Of a DNA stretch of 41,920 nt, positions 8,483 through 16,669 are shown in pieces. The notes under the pieces are model-generated. The model did no database searches and was not told where the DNA came from. It saw only the letters and a program-made list of their open reading frames with translations. Numbering within the stretch: the stretch's first letter is position 1; each line of letters begins with the position of its first letter. The position numbers and the translations under genes are program-made. Source of the DNA: an uncultured bacterium (GTDB lineage Bacteria; Planctomycetota; UBA1135; GCA-002686595); the NCBI GenBank assembly GCA_938030175.1, contig CALHGQ010000111.1, forward strand, positions 1 to 41,920. Direction: 5' to 3'.

Positions 8483-8969
8483 CCACGCGATAGGTCTCGC
8501 GGACCTTGCGCACGAGAAGGATCGCCAGCAGCACGAGGTAGAGCGCCGCGGGGACCCCCGCAAGAAACGCGAGCTTGCGAATCACGTTGTCGATGTTCGG
8601 GTGGTCGAAGTTCAGCGTCGCGTAGAGGTTGCGGTAGATGCGCAGGAGGTCCAGCGGCCCTAGGACAGCGGCCGCCGCCGTGAGCCACCAGCCCCAGGCT
8701 TTTGGGACGAGGAGCCCGATCCCGCCGATCGCGAGGCTGCCACCGATAAGGTAGGTCAGGAGGAACGGCGAGCTTTCGGCCGCCACAACGCCGTACGTGG
8801 TCTGCGTCGTCTCAAGGCTCTGGCGCGTCAGGTACACCGCGAGCGGTGCGATCACGAGGGCGAGGATGCCCGCGGCGATCCCAAGGCGCGTGCGCGGAAC
8901 GCCGCGCTGATGCCTGCGCTCTGCGGCTCGCTCAATCCGCTCCAAGCTCCTGTTCCGTGGCGCCGCCAT
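8472..8969 (-). CDS. small integral membrane protein, unknown function
   Basis: The 165-residue product has a basic N-terminus (APRNRSLERIERAAERRHQR) and four predicted transmembrane helices at roughly residues 29-48, 66-86, 90-108 and 135-153. I do not recognise the family. The short loops and positive N-terminus suggest that the N-terminus is cytoplasmic. The start ATG 8969 has no Shine-Dalgarno sequence, but GGTAGAAT ends 6 bases upstream, the leaderless-type arrangement seen elsewhere in the window. Its 3' end overlaps the 3' end of the convergent large exported protein by 11 bases. Confidence 0.7.
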   Translation of the reverse strand: MAAPRNRSLERIERAAERRHQRGVPRTRLGIAAGILALVIAPLAVYLTRQSLETTQTTYGVVAAESSPFLLTYLIGGSLAIGGIGLLVPKAWGWWLTAAAAVLGPLDLLRIYRNLYATLNFDHPNIDNVIRKLAFLAGVPAALYLVLLAILLVRKVRETYRVVSA

Positions 8970-8975
8970 CCCGGA

Positions 8976-8981
8976 ATTCTA
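8976..8981 (-). promoter_or_regulatory. -10-like box TAGAAT, leaderless start of the four-helix membrane protein
   Basis: Minus-strand GGTAGAAT lies 6 bases before ATG 8969. This is the same hexamer as the one before trmB. At this distance the transcript would begin at or within a base or two of the start codon. Confidence 0.5.
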
Positions 8982-9165
8982 CCGGAAAGCGTTTCGTTCC
9001 GACCCCGACAGAACGACCTTGTCACCGGAGCGTCACCGCTCGGAAAACGGGCCCCATGGGCCGGTAGTGCGTTGTTCTACTCTCGCCTGCGGCTCTGCCA
9101 CGGACCGACGCCGCCTACGGAAATATTTTCTCAAGGTCCTCCCACGAACCACCGATCTACCCGTC

Positions 9166-10107
9166 ATGACCACCCCCAACTACTCAGATATCGAAGCCCT
9201 CGTCGCCAGCAAAGAGGTCCGAGGATCGTCCGTTTCCGTCACCTTCCGTTGCCCTGAGACGGATGTCGAAGTTCCCAGCACTGGGTCGCTCAAGCGCTCG
9301 AGCAGCGTCAAGTCGGAGGCTGCGCGATCGGTCAAGAAGAACCTTTGGTCTGGCCTCCGCCGCTCCGTGACCCGTGCCGTCTCTGACGCCCTCGGCAACG
9401 GCGCCGCCGGCCGCATTGCCCGTGACATCACGAACACCGGCATGCGTCAGGGTATGGAGAAGACCGCTTTCTCCAAGGAAGAGGTTCAGAACGGCGTCGT
9501 CGCAGCGTTCGAAGCCGTTCAGTCAAACTTCAAGCTCAACGCCTCCGGCACCTGGGTAGGCATGAAGAAGCCCGCCAACGGATTCGAGAAGCGCCTCGCG
9601 GAGGCCCCGGTCTCCGAGCGCTTCGACCAGGGCGTTCTCGCACGCACCCTCGTTGAGCTCAGCGCCGCCGACGGCGAAATCAGCGAAGAGGAAGTCGCCT
9701 TCATCGCCGACTTCATCGATCCCGAGCTTGGTAGCGTCGACGACTTCGCCAAGCGTCCGCCCCTCACCCCGGCCGAACTCTCTGAGACCAGCGAAGCTGC
9801 CCGTAGCTCGATCATGATGCTCGCCTGGGCCTGCGCCATGAGCGACGAAGAGCTGGCTGACGCCGAGGTCGCGCGCCTCAACGAGCTGAGCTCTGGCTTT
9901 GGCCTCAACGACGAGCAGAACACGAGCGTCAAGAACGACGCTCAGCAATTCCTCTTCGAGCAGGCCCTCGCCGGCGTCTACGCCAGCGGTAGCCGGAACG
10001 ACGAGGCCTTTGACGCCGCCAACGAAGCAGCCGGCAAGATGGGCATCGACACCGATCGCGCCGCTCAGATGGATGCGTCCTACCGCAAGCTTGCGGGCAT
10101 CGTCTAA
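9166..10107 (+). CDS. TerB-like domain protein
   Basis: Cytosolic protein of 313 residues. The N-terminal part (1-140) contains Ser/Lys-rich and helical stretches with no recognised domain. From about residue 150 the pattern LARTLVELSAADGEISEEE, then a helical region with MMLAWACAMSDEELADAEVARL, fits the all-helical TerB (tellurite-resistance B/DjlA N-terminal) fold, whose acidic ADGEIS loop binds metal in some members. The role in this organism is unknown. The open frame extends 49 codons upstream, but ATG 9166 gives a sensible start (MTTPNYSDIEAL) and the extension overlaps the divergent promoter region and has poor composition. The gene stands alone and is followed by a strong hairpin at 10132-10166. 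Confidence 0.75.
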   Translation: MTTPNYSDIEALVASKEVRGSSVSVTFRCPETDVEVPSTGSLKRSSSVKSEAARSVKKNLWSGLRRSVTRAVSDALGNGAAGRIARDITNTGMRQGMEKTAFSKEEVQNGVVAAFEAVQSNFKLNASGTWVGMKKPANGFEKRLAEAPVSERFDQGVLARTLVELSAADGEISEEEVAFIADFIDPELGSVDDFAKRPPLTPAELSETSEAARSSIMMLAWACAMSDEELADAEVARLNELSSGFGLNDEQNTSVKNDAQQFLFEQALAGVYASGSRNDEAFDAANEAAGKMGIDTDRAAQMDASYRKLAGIV

Positions 10108-10131
10108 ACCGCCACTCCAGCATTGCCGAAC

Positions 10132-10166
10132 GAGGGCCCGGACCAGCGCTGCTGGTTCGGGCCCTC
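10132..10166 (+). terminator. Strong hairpin between convergent genes, likely bidirectional terminator
   Basis: Two 16-base arms (10132-10147 and 10151-10166) pair fully with one G-U wobble around a 3-base loop, giving a very stable GC-rich stem 24 bases after the TerB-like gene. A pyrimidine-rich but not pure T tail follows. It also lies 27 bases beyond the stop of the convergent channel gene, so it can serve both. Confidence 0.75.
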
Positions 10167-10193
10167 ACTCATTCTCCGAAGGTGCCTCGGCTC

Positions 10194-11297
10194 TCAGTCC
10201 ACTCCCAGGTAGAGGTGCTTCGAGTCGTGCCATTCAGGCCGCTTGAGCTGCTCCAGAAGCGCTTGATTGATCCGCTTCCGCAGCGGGCTCTGCAGCGGGA
10301 GCGCGAAGGCGTAGTCTTGGCGCTCGAACGTGGCCGGCAGGACGTCGATGACGCCGTCCAGCTCCTTGAGCGTCAGGTAGCGCAGGATGGGTTGATCGTA
10401 TACAGCGGCCTGGGATACGCCGTCCACGACGGCGTTCAGGGCCTCCTTAGCGGTCGAAAAAGGCGCGGTGGGGATGCCCTCCGAGAGCAGGTACGTCTCG
10501 CCGGTGGAGCCCTCGACGCAGGCGATCCGTCCAATGCTGCGCAGGTCTTCGGGTCCTTGAATGGCGTGCTCCAATCGCTGAACCGTCAGGGACGACGCGA
10601 TCGTTGCGGTCAGGCCAGAGATCGTGATCACGCCCGCGAACATCCAGATCACGCCGATCAGCCGGCCGCCCGCGGTCACCGGCGCCTTGTCCCCGTACCC
10701 CACGGTGGTCATCGTCACGGCGGACCACCAGAACGCGGAGCCCAGGCCGTCCGCGGTGGACCCGCCGAACTGCTCTGGGTTGCGCCTCCGCTCTAGGAAC
10801 CACACGACCGCGCCGCCCAGGAAGAGCACGATGATGAGCGTGCCAGCGGCTTTGAAGAACTGGACGGTGAACAGATTCTTGAACACCCCCATGAGCCCCG
10901 TTGCGCGCTCGTCCTTGCGGACGGCGATGCCAAGCCCTGAGGGGTGGAAGGCATGGCTGAAGTCCACCATCTCCTCTCGCGCAGGCGTCACGGTGAGCGC
11001 CGCTACGGACGCGTCGAAGCGGCCGTCGGTGAGGCCGGTCACGAGGTCCTTGAGCGGCGCCTCGCGGAATTCGAACTCGAGGTTCAGCTCCGTCGCGATG
11101 GAGCGCCAGAGGTCGATGCTCATGCCCTGCCACGATCCGTCGTCGCCTTTGAACGAGAAGGGCGCGGCCTCCTTGGTGCCTACGATGAGCTTCTGAGGGG
11201 CGTTCTCCTGGGTCGCGGCCGCGGATGGTACGAGGGCGCAGGCGGAAAGAAGAACGGTGACGAAGCGTAGGAGCACGCCGATTCGGTGGCTGGGCAT
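10194..11297 (-). CDS. GluR0-type ligand-gated potassium channel (prokaryotic ionotropic glutamate receptor)
   Basis: A 367-residue membrane receptor. After a signal peptide (to about residue 29) comes the first lobe of a type 3 periplasmic solute-binding domain (KLIVGTKEAAPFSF to about 130), with R107 in TPAREEMVDFS at the position that binds the amino-acid carboxylate. The domain is interrupted by an ion-channel module: helix ~150-168, pore loop with the potassium selectivity filter TVGYGD at 198-203, helix ~212-237. The second lobe then resumes (LEHAIQGPEDLRSIGRIACVEGSTGETYLL; acidic D301 in AVYDQP). This matches the layout of GluR0 of Synechocystis: amino-acid-like ligands open a K+ channel. 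The ligand cannot be predicted. No transporter genes are adjacent, in line with a sensory or channel role. The gene is divergent from the large secreted protein at 11510, with a 212-base shared region. Confidence 0.87.
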   Translation of the reverse strand: MPSHRIGVLLRFVTVLLSACALVPSAAATQENAPQKLIVGTKEAAPFSFKGDDGSWQGMSIDLWRSIATELNLEFEFREAPLKDLVTGLTDGRFDASVAALTVTPAREEMVDFSHAFHPSGLGIAVRKDERATGLMGVFKNLFTVQFFKAAGTLIIVLFLGGAVVWFLERRRNPEQFGGSTADGLGSAFWWSAVTMTTVGYGDKAPVTAGGRLIGVIWMFAGVITISGLTATIASSLTVQRLEHAIQGPEDLRSIGRIACVEGSTGETYLLSEGIPTAPFSTAKEALNAVVDGVSQAAVYDQPILRYLTLKELDGVIDVLPATFERQDYAFALPLQSPLRKRINQALLEQLKRPEWHDSKHLYLGVD

Positions 11298-11509
11298 GGG
11301 GGGGCCGGGGACTTCGGTGGGGACGGTAGTTCGGGGCGATGTGACTCGCGCGGCCTAGCGTGCCGAAGTCAAAGATCTTCACACAAGGATCGGCCCACGA
11401 AAGCGCGCATCAAGGCCGCTTCAAAGGTGGTGCTGCGTGGCGATGGTTGACCTCTTCTTGATCGCCTCCTGGGCTCCTCCCAACGGTCATCGGGAGCCTA
11501 GCGATCGCC

Positions 11510-13888
11510 ATGAAACTATCCCCCATCCAGAAGTCCAGCGCCGCCGTCTTTGGCCTCGCTGCCCTCGTTGCATCCGCAGCGACCGTTGTCCCCCTGCCCC
11601 AGGGCCCCTTCGAGCGGGTCTCTACCTTCTACGTCTTCGAGAACAGCGATGTCGACAACGAGGCTGTCGCCGAGATCGTCGCCGCCACAGAGGACGGAAT
11701 GATGCTGATCTACACCGACTCCGAGCAGGAGCAGCTCGGCTTCGTTGACATCGCTGACGCCCAGAACCCGCAGCCTGCCGGCACCGTGGACCTCGGCGGT
11801 GAGCCGACGAGCGTAGCCGTCCGAGGCGCGAACGCCCTCGTGGCCATCAACACCAGCGACGACTTTGTCCATACGTCCGGCGACCTCCTCGTTGTCGACA
11901 TCGCAACCCAAACGGTGCTCCACACGCTGCCCCTCGGCGGACAGCCCGACTCCATCGCGGTCAGCCCCGACGGCCAGTACGCGGCCATCGCCATCGAGAA
12001 CGAGCGTGACGAGGACCTCGGCAACGGCGAGCCGCCCCAGGCCCCCGCTGGGTTCCTCGTGATCGTCGATCTCGTCGGCGACGATCCGATGAACTGGACG
12101 ACCCGTGACGTCAGCCTCGTCGGTGTCCCCGACCTCTTTCCGGATGACCCAGAGCCCGAGTACGTCGCGATCAATGAGTTCAACATCGCCGCTGTGACGA
12201 TGCAGGAGAACAACCACATCGCCCTCGTGGCCCTCGGCACCGGCGACGTCATCCTCGACTTCTCCGCTGGCACCGTGGATCTCGCCGACATCGACACCGT
12301 CGAGGACGACCGCGTCGACCAGACGTCGATGCTGATGGGGGCGCCCCGCGAGCCCGACGCGATCACCTGGGTCACGCCGTTCACTCTGGCGACGGCCGAC
12401 GAAGGCGATCTCTTCGGTGGCAGCCGTGGCTTCACGACCTGGCAGCCATTCGGCGGCACGCTCTTTGAGGCGGGCAGCACCGTCGAGCACATCGCCGCCA
12501 GCGTTGGCCACTACCCGGAGAGCCGCTCGGAGAACAAGGGCACCGAGCCCGAAGGCGTCGCGTCCGGTGCCTACAGCGATGGCACTTACCTCTTTGTTGG
12601 AGCTGAACGCGCCAACATCGTGCTCGTCTACGAGGTCGGCCCATCCGGACCGTTCGGGCCCGACTCTGATCCGCGGCTGATCCAGGTCCTTCCCACGGGC
12701 GTCGGCCCCGAGGGCCTTCTGGCGATCCCGTCCCGCGACCTCTTCGTGGTCGCGTCCGAGGTGGACAGCCGCGGGGACAAGATCCGCTCTTCGCTCATGA
12801 TCTATCGGCGCACCGGCAACGGGAACTACCCGTCGATCGAGTCGGTTCCGACAGGCGGCGCAGCGGTTCCGGTTCCGTGGGGCGCCCTCTCGGGCCTGAG
12901 CGCCGCGCCCGGCAACGACGCGCTCCTCTACGCAGTTTCCGACAGCTTCTACGTTCGCTCTAGCGTTCTCACCATCGACTCGTCGATGACTCCGGCGCGT
13001 GTCCTCTCGTCGCTTCCGCTCGTCGATTCGAGTGGCGCACTCGGCAAAGCTCTCCGTCGCGTCAAGTTCGTCTATCCGGACTCGGACGACTTCGAGATCG
13101 ACGCGCTCATCAACGCGGATCTCACGGTCAACCTCGACCTCGAGGGCGTGGCTGCGAGCCCGACGGCGTCCGGCAACGAGGTCTGGGTTGTCTCTGCGGG
13201 CAGCGGCAACCTCAGCGATGGCACAAGCAACCCAAACGATCGTCCCTTTGAGTCGCCCAACCTGCTCCTGAGGCTTACCAAGAACGCAGCCGGCGACGCC
13301 TACGACATCGCCCAGGTGGTGGGGCTCCCCGCTGAGCTCGCCGAGCAGCAGCTCCGGTTCGGCCTGGAGGGGGTCACCGTTGGCTCCGACGGGAACGTCT
13401 ACGTCGTCATCCAGCGCGCCTGGACGGGCATCGGTGACTCGGACGATCGGGCTCGCCTCGGTCGCTTCCACCCGACCAGTGGCGCGTGGACCTTTGCCCT
13501 CTATCCGCTCGATGCCCCGACGTCGCCGAACGGCGGCTGGGTGGGCCTCGCTGATCTCTCCGAGGCCGCCCCGGGCATCCTCGCGGTGCTAGAGCGTGAC
13601 AACCAAGGCGGCCCCGACGCGGCCGTCAAGCGCGTCTACTCGGTGGACATCTCAGCCGTGAACTTCAAGGCCACGGATCAAGGGGCCCCCGATGTCGTAT
13701 CCAAGAACCTGGAGGTCGATCTCATGACCTCGGGCGCGTTCGCTCCGTTCGCCGGCGCCGTTCCTGAGAAGATCGAGGGCATGACGGTTCTCTCCTCGGG
13801 CGATGTCGTCATCGTGAACGACAACGACGGCGTCGACGACAACAGCGGCGAGACGCGCCTGTTGACGCTCCCTGGCATCTTCCGCTAG
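11510..13888 (+). CDS. secreted phytase-esterase-like beta-propeller protein
   Basis: The 792-residue product begins with a signal peptide (lysine, hydrophobic run AAVFGLAALVASAATV). The first half has propeller blades with repeats such as EPTSVAVRGANALVAI and QPDSIAVSPDGQYAAIAIE, typical of surface-layer or choice-of-anchor proteins. The second half, with EGVTVGSDGNVYVVIQRAW and DNDGVDDNSGETRLLTLPG, fits the esterase-like activity of phytase family. This type of protein is often made under phosphate limitation, but the catalytic residues cannot be checked here and an extracellular structural role is equally possible. ATG 11510 has no strong ribosome-binding site. The long antisense frame over the gene is a high-GC mirror frame, not a gene. 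A hairpin terminator follows at 13929. Confidence 0.78.
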   Translation: MKLSPIQKSSAAVFGLAALVASAATVVPLPQGPFERVSTFYVFENSDVDNEAVAEIVAATEDGMMLIYTDSEQEQLGFVDIADAQNPQPAGTVDLGGEPTSVAVRGANALVAINTSDDFVHTSGDLLVVDIATQTVLHTLPLGGQPDSIAVSPDGQYAAIAIENERDEDLGNGEPPQAPAGFLVIVDLVGDDPMNWTTRDVSLVGVPDLFPDDPEPEYVAINEFNIAAVTMQENNHIALVALGTGDVILDFSAGTVDLADIDTVEDDRVDQTSMLMGAPREPDAITWVTPFTLATADEGDLFGGSRGFTTWQPFGGTLFEAGSTVEHIAASVGHYPESRSENKGTEPEGVASGAYSDGTYLFVGAERANIVLVYEVGPSGPFGPDSDPRLIQVLPTGVGPEGLLAIPSRDLFVVASEVDSRGDKIRSSLMIYRRTGNGNYPSIESVPTGGAAVPVPWGALSGLSAAPGNDALLYAVSDSFYVRSSVLTIDSSMTPARVLSSLPLVDSSGALGKALRRVKFVYPDSDDFEIDALINADLTVNLDLEGVAASPTASGNEVWVVSAGSGNLSDGTSNPNDRPFESPNLLLRLTKNAAGDAYDIAQVVGLPAELAEQQLRFGLEGVTVGSDGNVYVVIQRAWTGIGDSDDRARLGRFHPTSGAWTFALYPLDAPTSPNGGWVGLADLSEAAPGILAVLERDNQGGPDAAVKRVYSVDISAVNFKATDQGAPDVVSKNLEVDLMTSGAFAPFAGAVPEKIEGMTVLSSGDVVIVNDNDGVDDNSGETRLLTLPGIFR

Positions 13889-13928
13889 CGGCCGACGGCG
13901 CGCGTCGAGGACGACTTTCGTCTAAGCA

Positions 13929-13961
13929 GGACGGCGGCAGCGATTCCTCGCGCCGCCGTCC
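13929..13961 (+). terminator. Hairpin terminator between convergent genes
   Basis: A 10-base perfect GC-rich stem (13929-13938 with 13952-13961), extended by three more pairs inside after a one-base bulge and closed by a 6-base loop. It lies 40 bases after the phytase-like gene and is followed by CTCTCGTTT. It is also 28 bases beyond the stop of the convergent lipoprotein gene. Confidence 0.65.
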
Positions 13962-13989
13962 CTCTCGTTTCAGGGCCGCCGCGTGCCCA

Positions 13990-15372
13990 TCACTTCCCGA
14001 GCAGGACGTCCCGCTTCCAGAACGCGATGTTGTCGACCGCGCCGTGGGTTTGCTCGTCGCTCTCCCAGGGGAGCATCGTCACGTGCATCAGCTTCTTGAC
14101 CGAGTCATCGATCTCAAGGGTCGGAAGCGCGTTCATGAGGTTGTTCCACGTTCCGAGGGTCCCTTCTTCCACGGAGTGGTGGGTGGTGAGGTAGTCGTCG
14201 ACGTAAACGAGCAGGCTTCCGTGGGGCACAAAGCCGCCGAACATGGTCTCTGAGCGTTCACGATCTGGATGCAGGGTGACGCAGAAAAACTCACACTCGA
14301 AGGGTGCTCCCTCCTCTGTGGAGTGCTTCACGAACTCTAGCGTCGTCGATGCGAATTCCCGAATGGAGCACGCGGGCGCGAGGAAGACCACGCGGTCGAC
14401 CGCGAGGGAGGGATAGCGGCGCAGGAGCTCGTTCGCAATGTGCGCACCCATGCTGTGGGCGACTACGGTGACCCGAAGGTCGTCGTGTGATTCTTGTAGG
14501 AGGAGAATCTTCTTGCCGAGTTCGGCGAGCACGCCTCGGCCGAACTTGTTCTTGGCGGCCGCAAGGCTTGGGTCGAAGCGAAGGTCTTCTTCAAGTACGA
14601 ACGGGAGGTGAGCTGTTCTTCGCATATCGCCGTACGCGGTGACGCCCCACGTGTCCGCCAATGGAGTTGTCACGACTCGGAAGATACCTGGGATCCACGG
14701 CTGCACGTGCTTCTTGATGAAGCTCGGGTTCGGCTTGCCTGGATCCACCGATGTCTGGCCTGACCATCCGTCTGGGACTTCAAGAACATTGACACCCTTC
14801 GCGGTCTCGCGAATGTTCCGAACGCCCTGCCAGAAGATCGTTTCGGGTGTCCGGGTGATCGCCCGACCTAGCGCTGCTACCAAGCGGAAGGGGGACGTCA
14901 GCACGCCAGGGATACGGTTGATTCTGCCTTGGAGCGTTTGGAAGAGGCCGAACCCCCACGATGAGATCGGGCCCGAATCCCAGTTGACGAAGATGGGGTA
15001 GAACTGTGCTTCCGGATCCTTCGTCGAACGTGCTTTGTGCATCGCTGCCAGCTTAAGCTTGGCGTTGCGGCAGCCAGCCTCGACGCCGTTCATGCCGCCG
15101 TGGAAGAAGAGCAGCACTCTCTTTTCGCCTCCGTTTGCGGCCGTAGCATGCGCTTTCAGGGCCTTGTCTACGGCGGCGAGCTGGTCGCTGAAGTCCGGAT
15201 CGCGCTCTCCACCGGGGACGCGCTCGACGACGGAGCGCCCATCCTTTCCGAGGGCAAAGATGTGTTGGTACTGGGTGCTATCGAGCTCCACGGAGGTGGC
15301 GCAGGAGGAGAGGGTCCATCCAAGGAGTCCCGCTCCTGAGAGCTTGAGTATGCGGCGGTTGATGTTACTCAT
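13990..15372 (-). CDS. lipoprotein alpha/beta hydrolase (lipase/esterase-like)
   Basis: About 460 residues with a twin-arginine-like basic start (NRRILKLSGAGLLGWTLSSC), where LSSC is a lipobox with Cys24, so it is exported and lipid-anchored. The hydrolase fold is shown by the oxyanion-type start RVLLFFHGGMNG, the nucleophile elbow VVAHSMGAHIANELLRRYP (Ser in the AHSMG motif) and a later strand VVFLAPA. The long insert between them (about residues 100-290) carries aromatic and proline-rich stretches and probably forms a lid. Substrate unknown; lipase or esterase activity is a family-level inference. ATG 15372 was chosen over an in-frame GTG four codons upstream: TACGTT at 15386-15391 would place the transcript start just downstream of that GTG. 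Confidence 0.75.
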   Translation of the reverse strand: MSNINRRILKLSGAGLLGWTLSSCATSVELDSTQYQHIFALGKDGRSVVERVPGGERDPDFSDQLAAVDKALKAHATAANGGEKRVLLFFHGGMNGVEAGCRNAKLKLAAMHKARSTKDPEAQFYPIFVNWDSGPISSWGFGLFQTLQGRINRIPGVLTSPFRLVAALGRAITRTPETIFWQGVRNIRETAKGVNVLEVPDGWSGQTSVDPGKPNPSFIKKHVQPWIPGIFRVVTTPLADTWGVTAYGDMRRTAHLPFVLEEDLRFDPSLAAAKNKFGRGVLAELGKKILLLQESHDDLRVTVVAHSMGAHIANELLRRYPSLAVDRVVFLAPACSIREFASTTLEFVKHSTEEGAPFECEFFCVTLHPDRERSETMFGGFVPHGSLLVYVDDYLTTHHSVEEGTLGTWNNLMNALPTLEIDDSVKKLMHVTMLPWESDEQTHGAVDNIAFWKRDVLLGK

Positions 15373-15385
15373 GTCATTGACCACT

Positions 15386-15391
15386 AACGTA
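15386..15391 (-). promoter_or_regulatory. Possible -10 box TACGTT upstream of hydrolase gene
   Basis: Minus-strand TACGTT lies 13 bases before ATG 15372. It fits TANNNT but has a longer spacing and a weaker flanking pair (CG) than the eight others, giving a leader of perhaps 6-7 bases. Weak support. Confidence 0.25.
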
Positions 15392-15488
15392 CGGGAGGGT
15401 CCCTCGCCGCCAAGTTTCTCGGTCTAAGGGGGAAGGGGGGAACGTGAAGTCGCTGCCTCTGGTGCAAGGCCCGCCGAGCCGTGGCGAC

Positions 15489-15905
15489 TCACTTGCGTCT
15501 GCTGAAGACGAGCCAGTCGACCCCGAACGGGTCTCGCACCGGGCACGAACGGATGGCTTCGTACATCAGCTGATCGGAAGGCGCGGGGCCCGCCCCACCT
15601 GCTTCGATGAAGGCACGCTGAAGGCGCTCTGCTTCTTCAGGCTCCTTCACCCTCAGCTGCACCTCAACGTGCTGCGAGGTGACGCTCTCTCCCTTGAGGA
15701 GCGTCAGCCACCCATCGCCGATGCGCCAGCCCCTCGTGTCATCGTCCTCAACGTACGCGGGGGGGCCGAGAACTGCCGTGTAGTAGGCGGTCGCGGCGGT
15801 GAACGCCTCAAAGAAGAGCGTGACCCCGAACGCACCGGAGAACTGGAATCGCGCCGCGGGGGCAGGATCCACGAAGTATGCGTCGCGGTAGGCTTGTTCG
15901 TCCAT
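15489..15905 (-). CDS. VOC-superfamily (glyoxalase/bleomycin-resistance-like) protein
   Basis: The 138-residue product MDEQAYRDAYFVDP... has the paired beta-alpha-beta-beta-beta modules of the VOC fold: the segment FSGAFGVTLFFEAFTAATAYYTAVLG in the first half, GWRIGDGWLTLL, then VQLRVKEPEEAERLQRAFIEAGG and the closing DPFGVDWLVFSRRK, which is the usual metal-site C-terminal strand (D.FG..W) of the PhnB-like group. No substrate can be named. The frame is open upstream to 16031, but that extra part is encoded by four 13-14-base tandem repeats, so ATG 15905 is the likely start. It follows a membrane-protein gene on the same strand, possibly in one transcript. Confidence 0.7.
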   Translation of the reverse strand: MDEQAYRDAYFVDPAPAARFQFSGAFGVTLFFEAFTAATAYYTAVLGPPAYVEDDDTRGWRIGDGWLTLLKGESVTSQHVEVQLRVKEPEEAERLQRAFIEAGGAGPAPSDQLMYEAIRSCPVRDPFGVDWLVFSRRK

Positions 15906-15964
15906 GATCTGAGCCGGCGGCTGGGCCAGAGAGGTGAAGTCGCGAGATGATTTCGCGGGAGGCT

Positions 15965-16019
15965 CCCAGAGCGAAGGACCCAGAGCGAAGGACCCGAGCG
16001 AAGAACCCCGAGCGAAGAA
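15965..16019. repeat. Four tandem copies of a 13-14 bp unit
   Basis: Units of the form CCC(A)GAGCGAAGGA/GAA repeat at 15965-15978, 15979-15992, 15993-16005 and 16006-16019. The first two are identical; the last two differ at a few bases. They lie between the VOC gene and the upstream membrane-protein gene. A small variable tandem repeat with no obvious role. Confidence 0.7.
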
Positions 16020-16020
16020 T

Positions 16021-16608
16021 TCAGTCGCCACCGATGCCGATCACCGAGCTGCCCCTGGGCTGGGACGACGTGACGACCCCGTGAAGTGCGATCACGATGG
16101 CGAACGCTACCATCAATCCGATCCCCACCGTCAGCGCGCTAGACGGCGTAACGAGGCGGCGACTCTTCGACCTCTCGGCGGGGAACAGATCTTCTAGCTG
16201 ACCGCCGAGCCTCTGGTACTTCCCGACAGTCCACTCCGGCGTCGCCTCCTCGGGCCCCGCCCGTAGGTAGCTGAGGTTCAACGCGAAGAGGCCCGCAAAG
16301 ATGAATTTCCCTTCCACCAGGCACCAAACGATCAGTCCGAGAAAGGCAGCGATCAAGCCGCGTCGCGCCCAACTGGCGGCAGCAGCGGGGCGGCGCTCGA
16401 AGTTCTTCTCGCATAGAGCAAAGCCCACTACGAAGAGCGCCATCACCGCCAGCTCGACGTAAAGTTGAGAGCCCATGACGGCGAAGATCGACATGATCGC
16501 TAGTGCGATCAGGGTGGACCAGAGTCCGAACCGAACGTGCCCTCGGGCAGAGCGCAGCGAAAGAATTGCCTCCTGTCGCGCTTGGGTCATCCTCGGGTCT
16601 CTTTCCAC
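16021..16608 (-). CDS. integral membrane protein, unknown function
   Basis: About 195 residues with hydrophobic segments near residues 27-47 (LWSTLIALAIMSIFAVMGSQL), 50-65, 88-115 (two close helices) and a C-terminal helix near 160-180 (ALTVGIGLMVAFAIVIAL). A soluble loop with EWTVGKYQRLGGQLEDLFPAE separates the last two. I do not recognise the family. The start is set by GGTAGACT, which ends 6 bases before GTG 16608; an ATG six codons downstream is the alternative. It may share a transcript with the VOC gene. High-GC shadow frames on the other strands are ignored. Confidence 0.62.
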   Translation of the reverse strand: MERDPRMTQARQEAILSLRSARGHVRFGLWSTLIALAIMSIFAVMGSQLYVELAVMALFVVGFALCEKNFERRPAAAASWARRGLIAAFLGLIVWCLVEGKFIFAGLFALNLSYLRAGPEEATPEWTVGKYQRLGGQLEDLFPAERSKSRRLVTPSSALTVGIGLMVAFAIVIALHGVVTSSQPRGSSVIGIGGD

Positions 16609-16614
16609 GCCCCC

Positions 16615-16620
16615 AGTCTA
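16615..16620 (-). promoter_or_regulatory. -10-like box TAGACT, decides the GTG start at 16608
   Basis: Minus-strand GGTAGACT, followed by a six-base gap and then GTG 16608. The spacing equals that of the ATG-start cases and argues for the GTG rather than the ATG at 16590. Confidence 0.5.
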
Positions 16621-16669
16621 CCATGGCTCCTCGAACGCCACTCAGCGACGGCGCCGCCCCGGACCTTCC

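Noticed and set aside
11516-13471. 651-codon minus-strand open frame
   Set aside because: Antisense to the secreted phytase-like protein; composition is of the mirror type (many R, D, V, E) with no domain.
15906-16031. N-terminal extension of the VOC protein to GTG 16031
   Set aside because: The extra codons are mostly the tandem repeat, and ATG 15905 gives the normal domain start.
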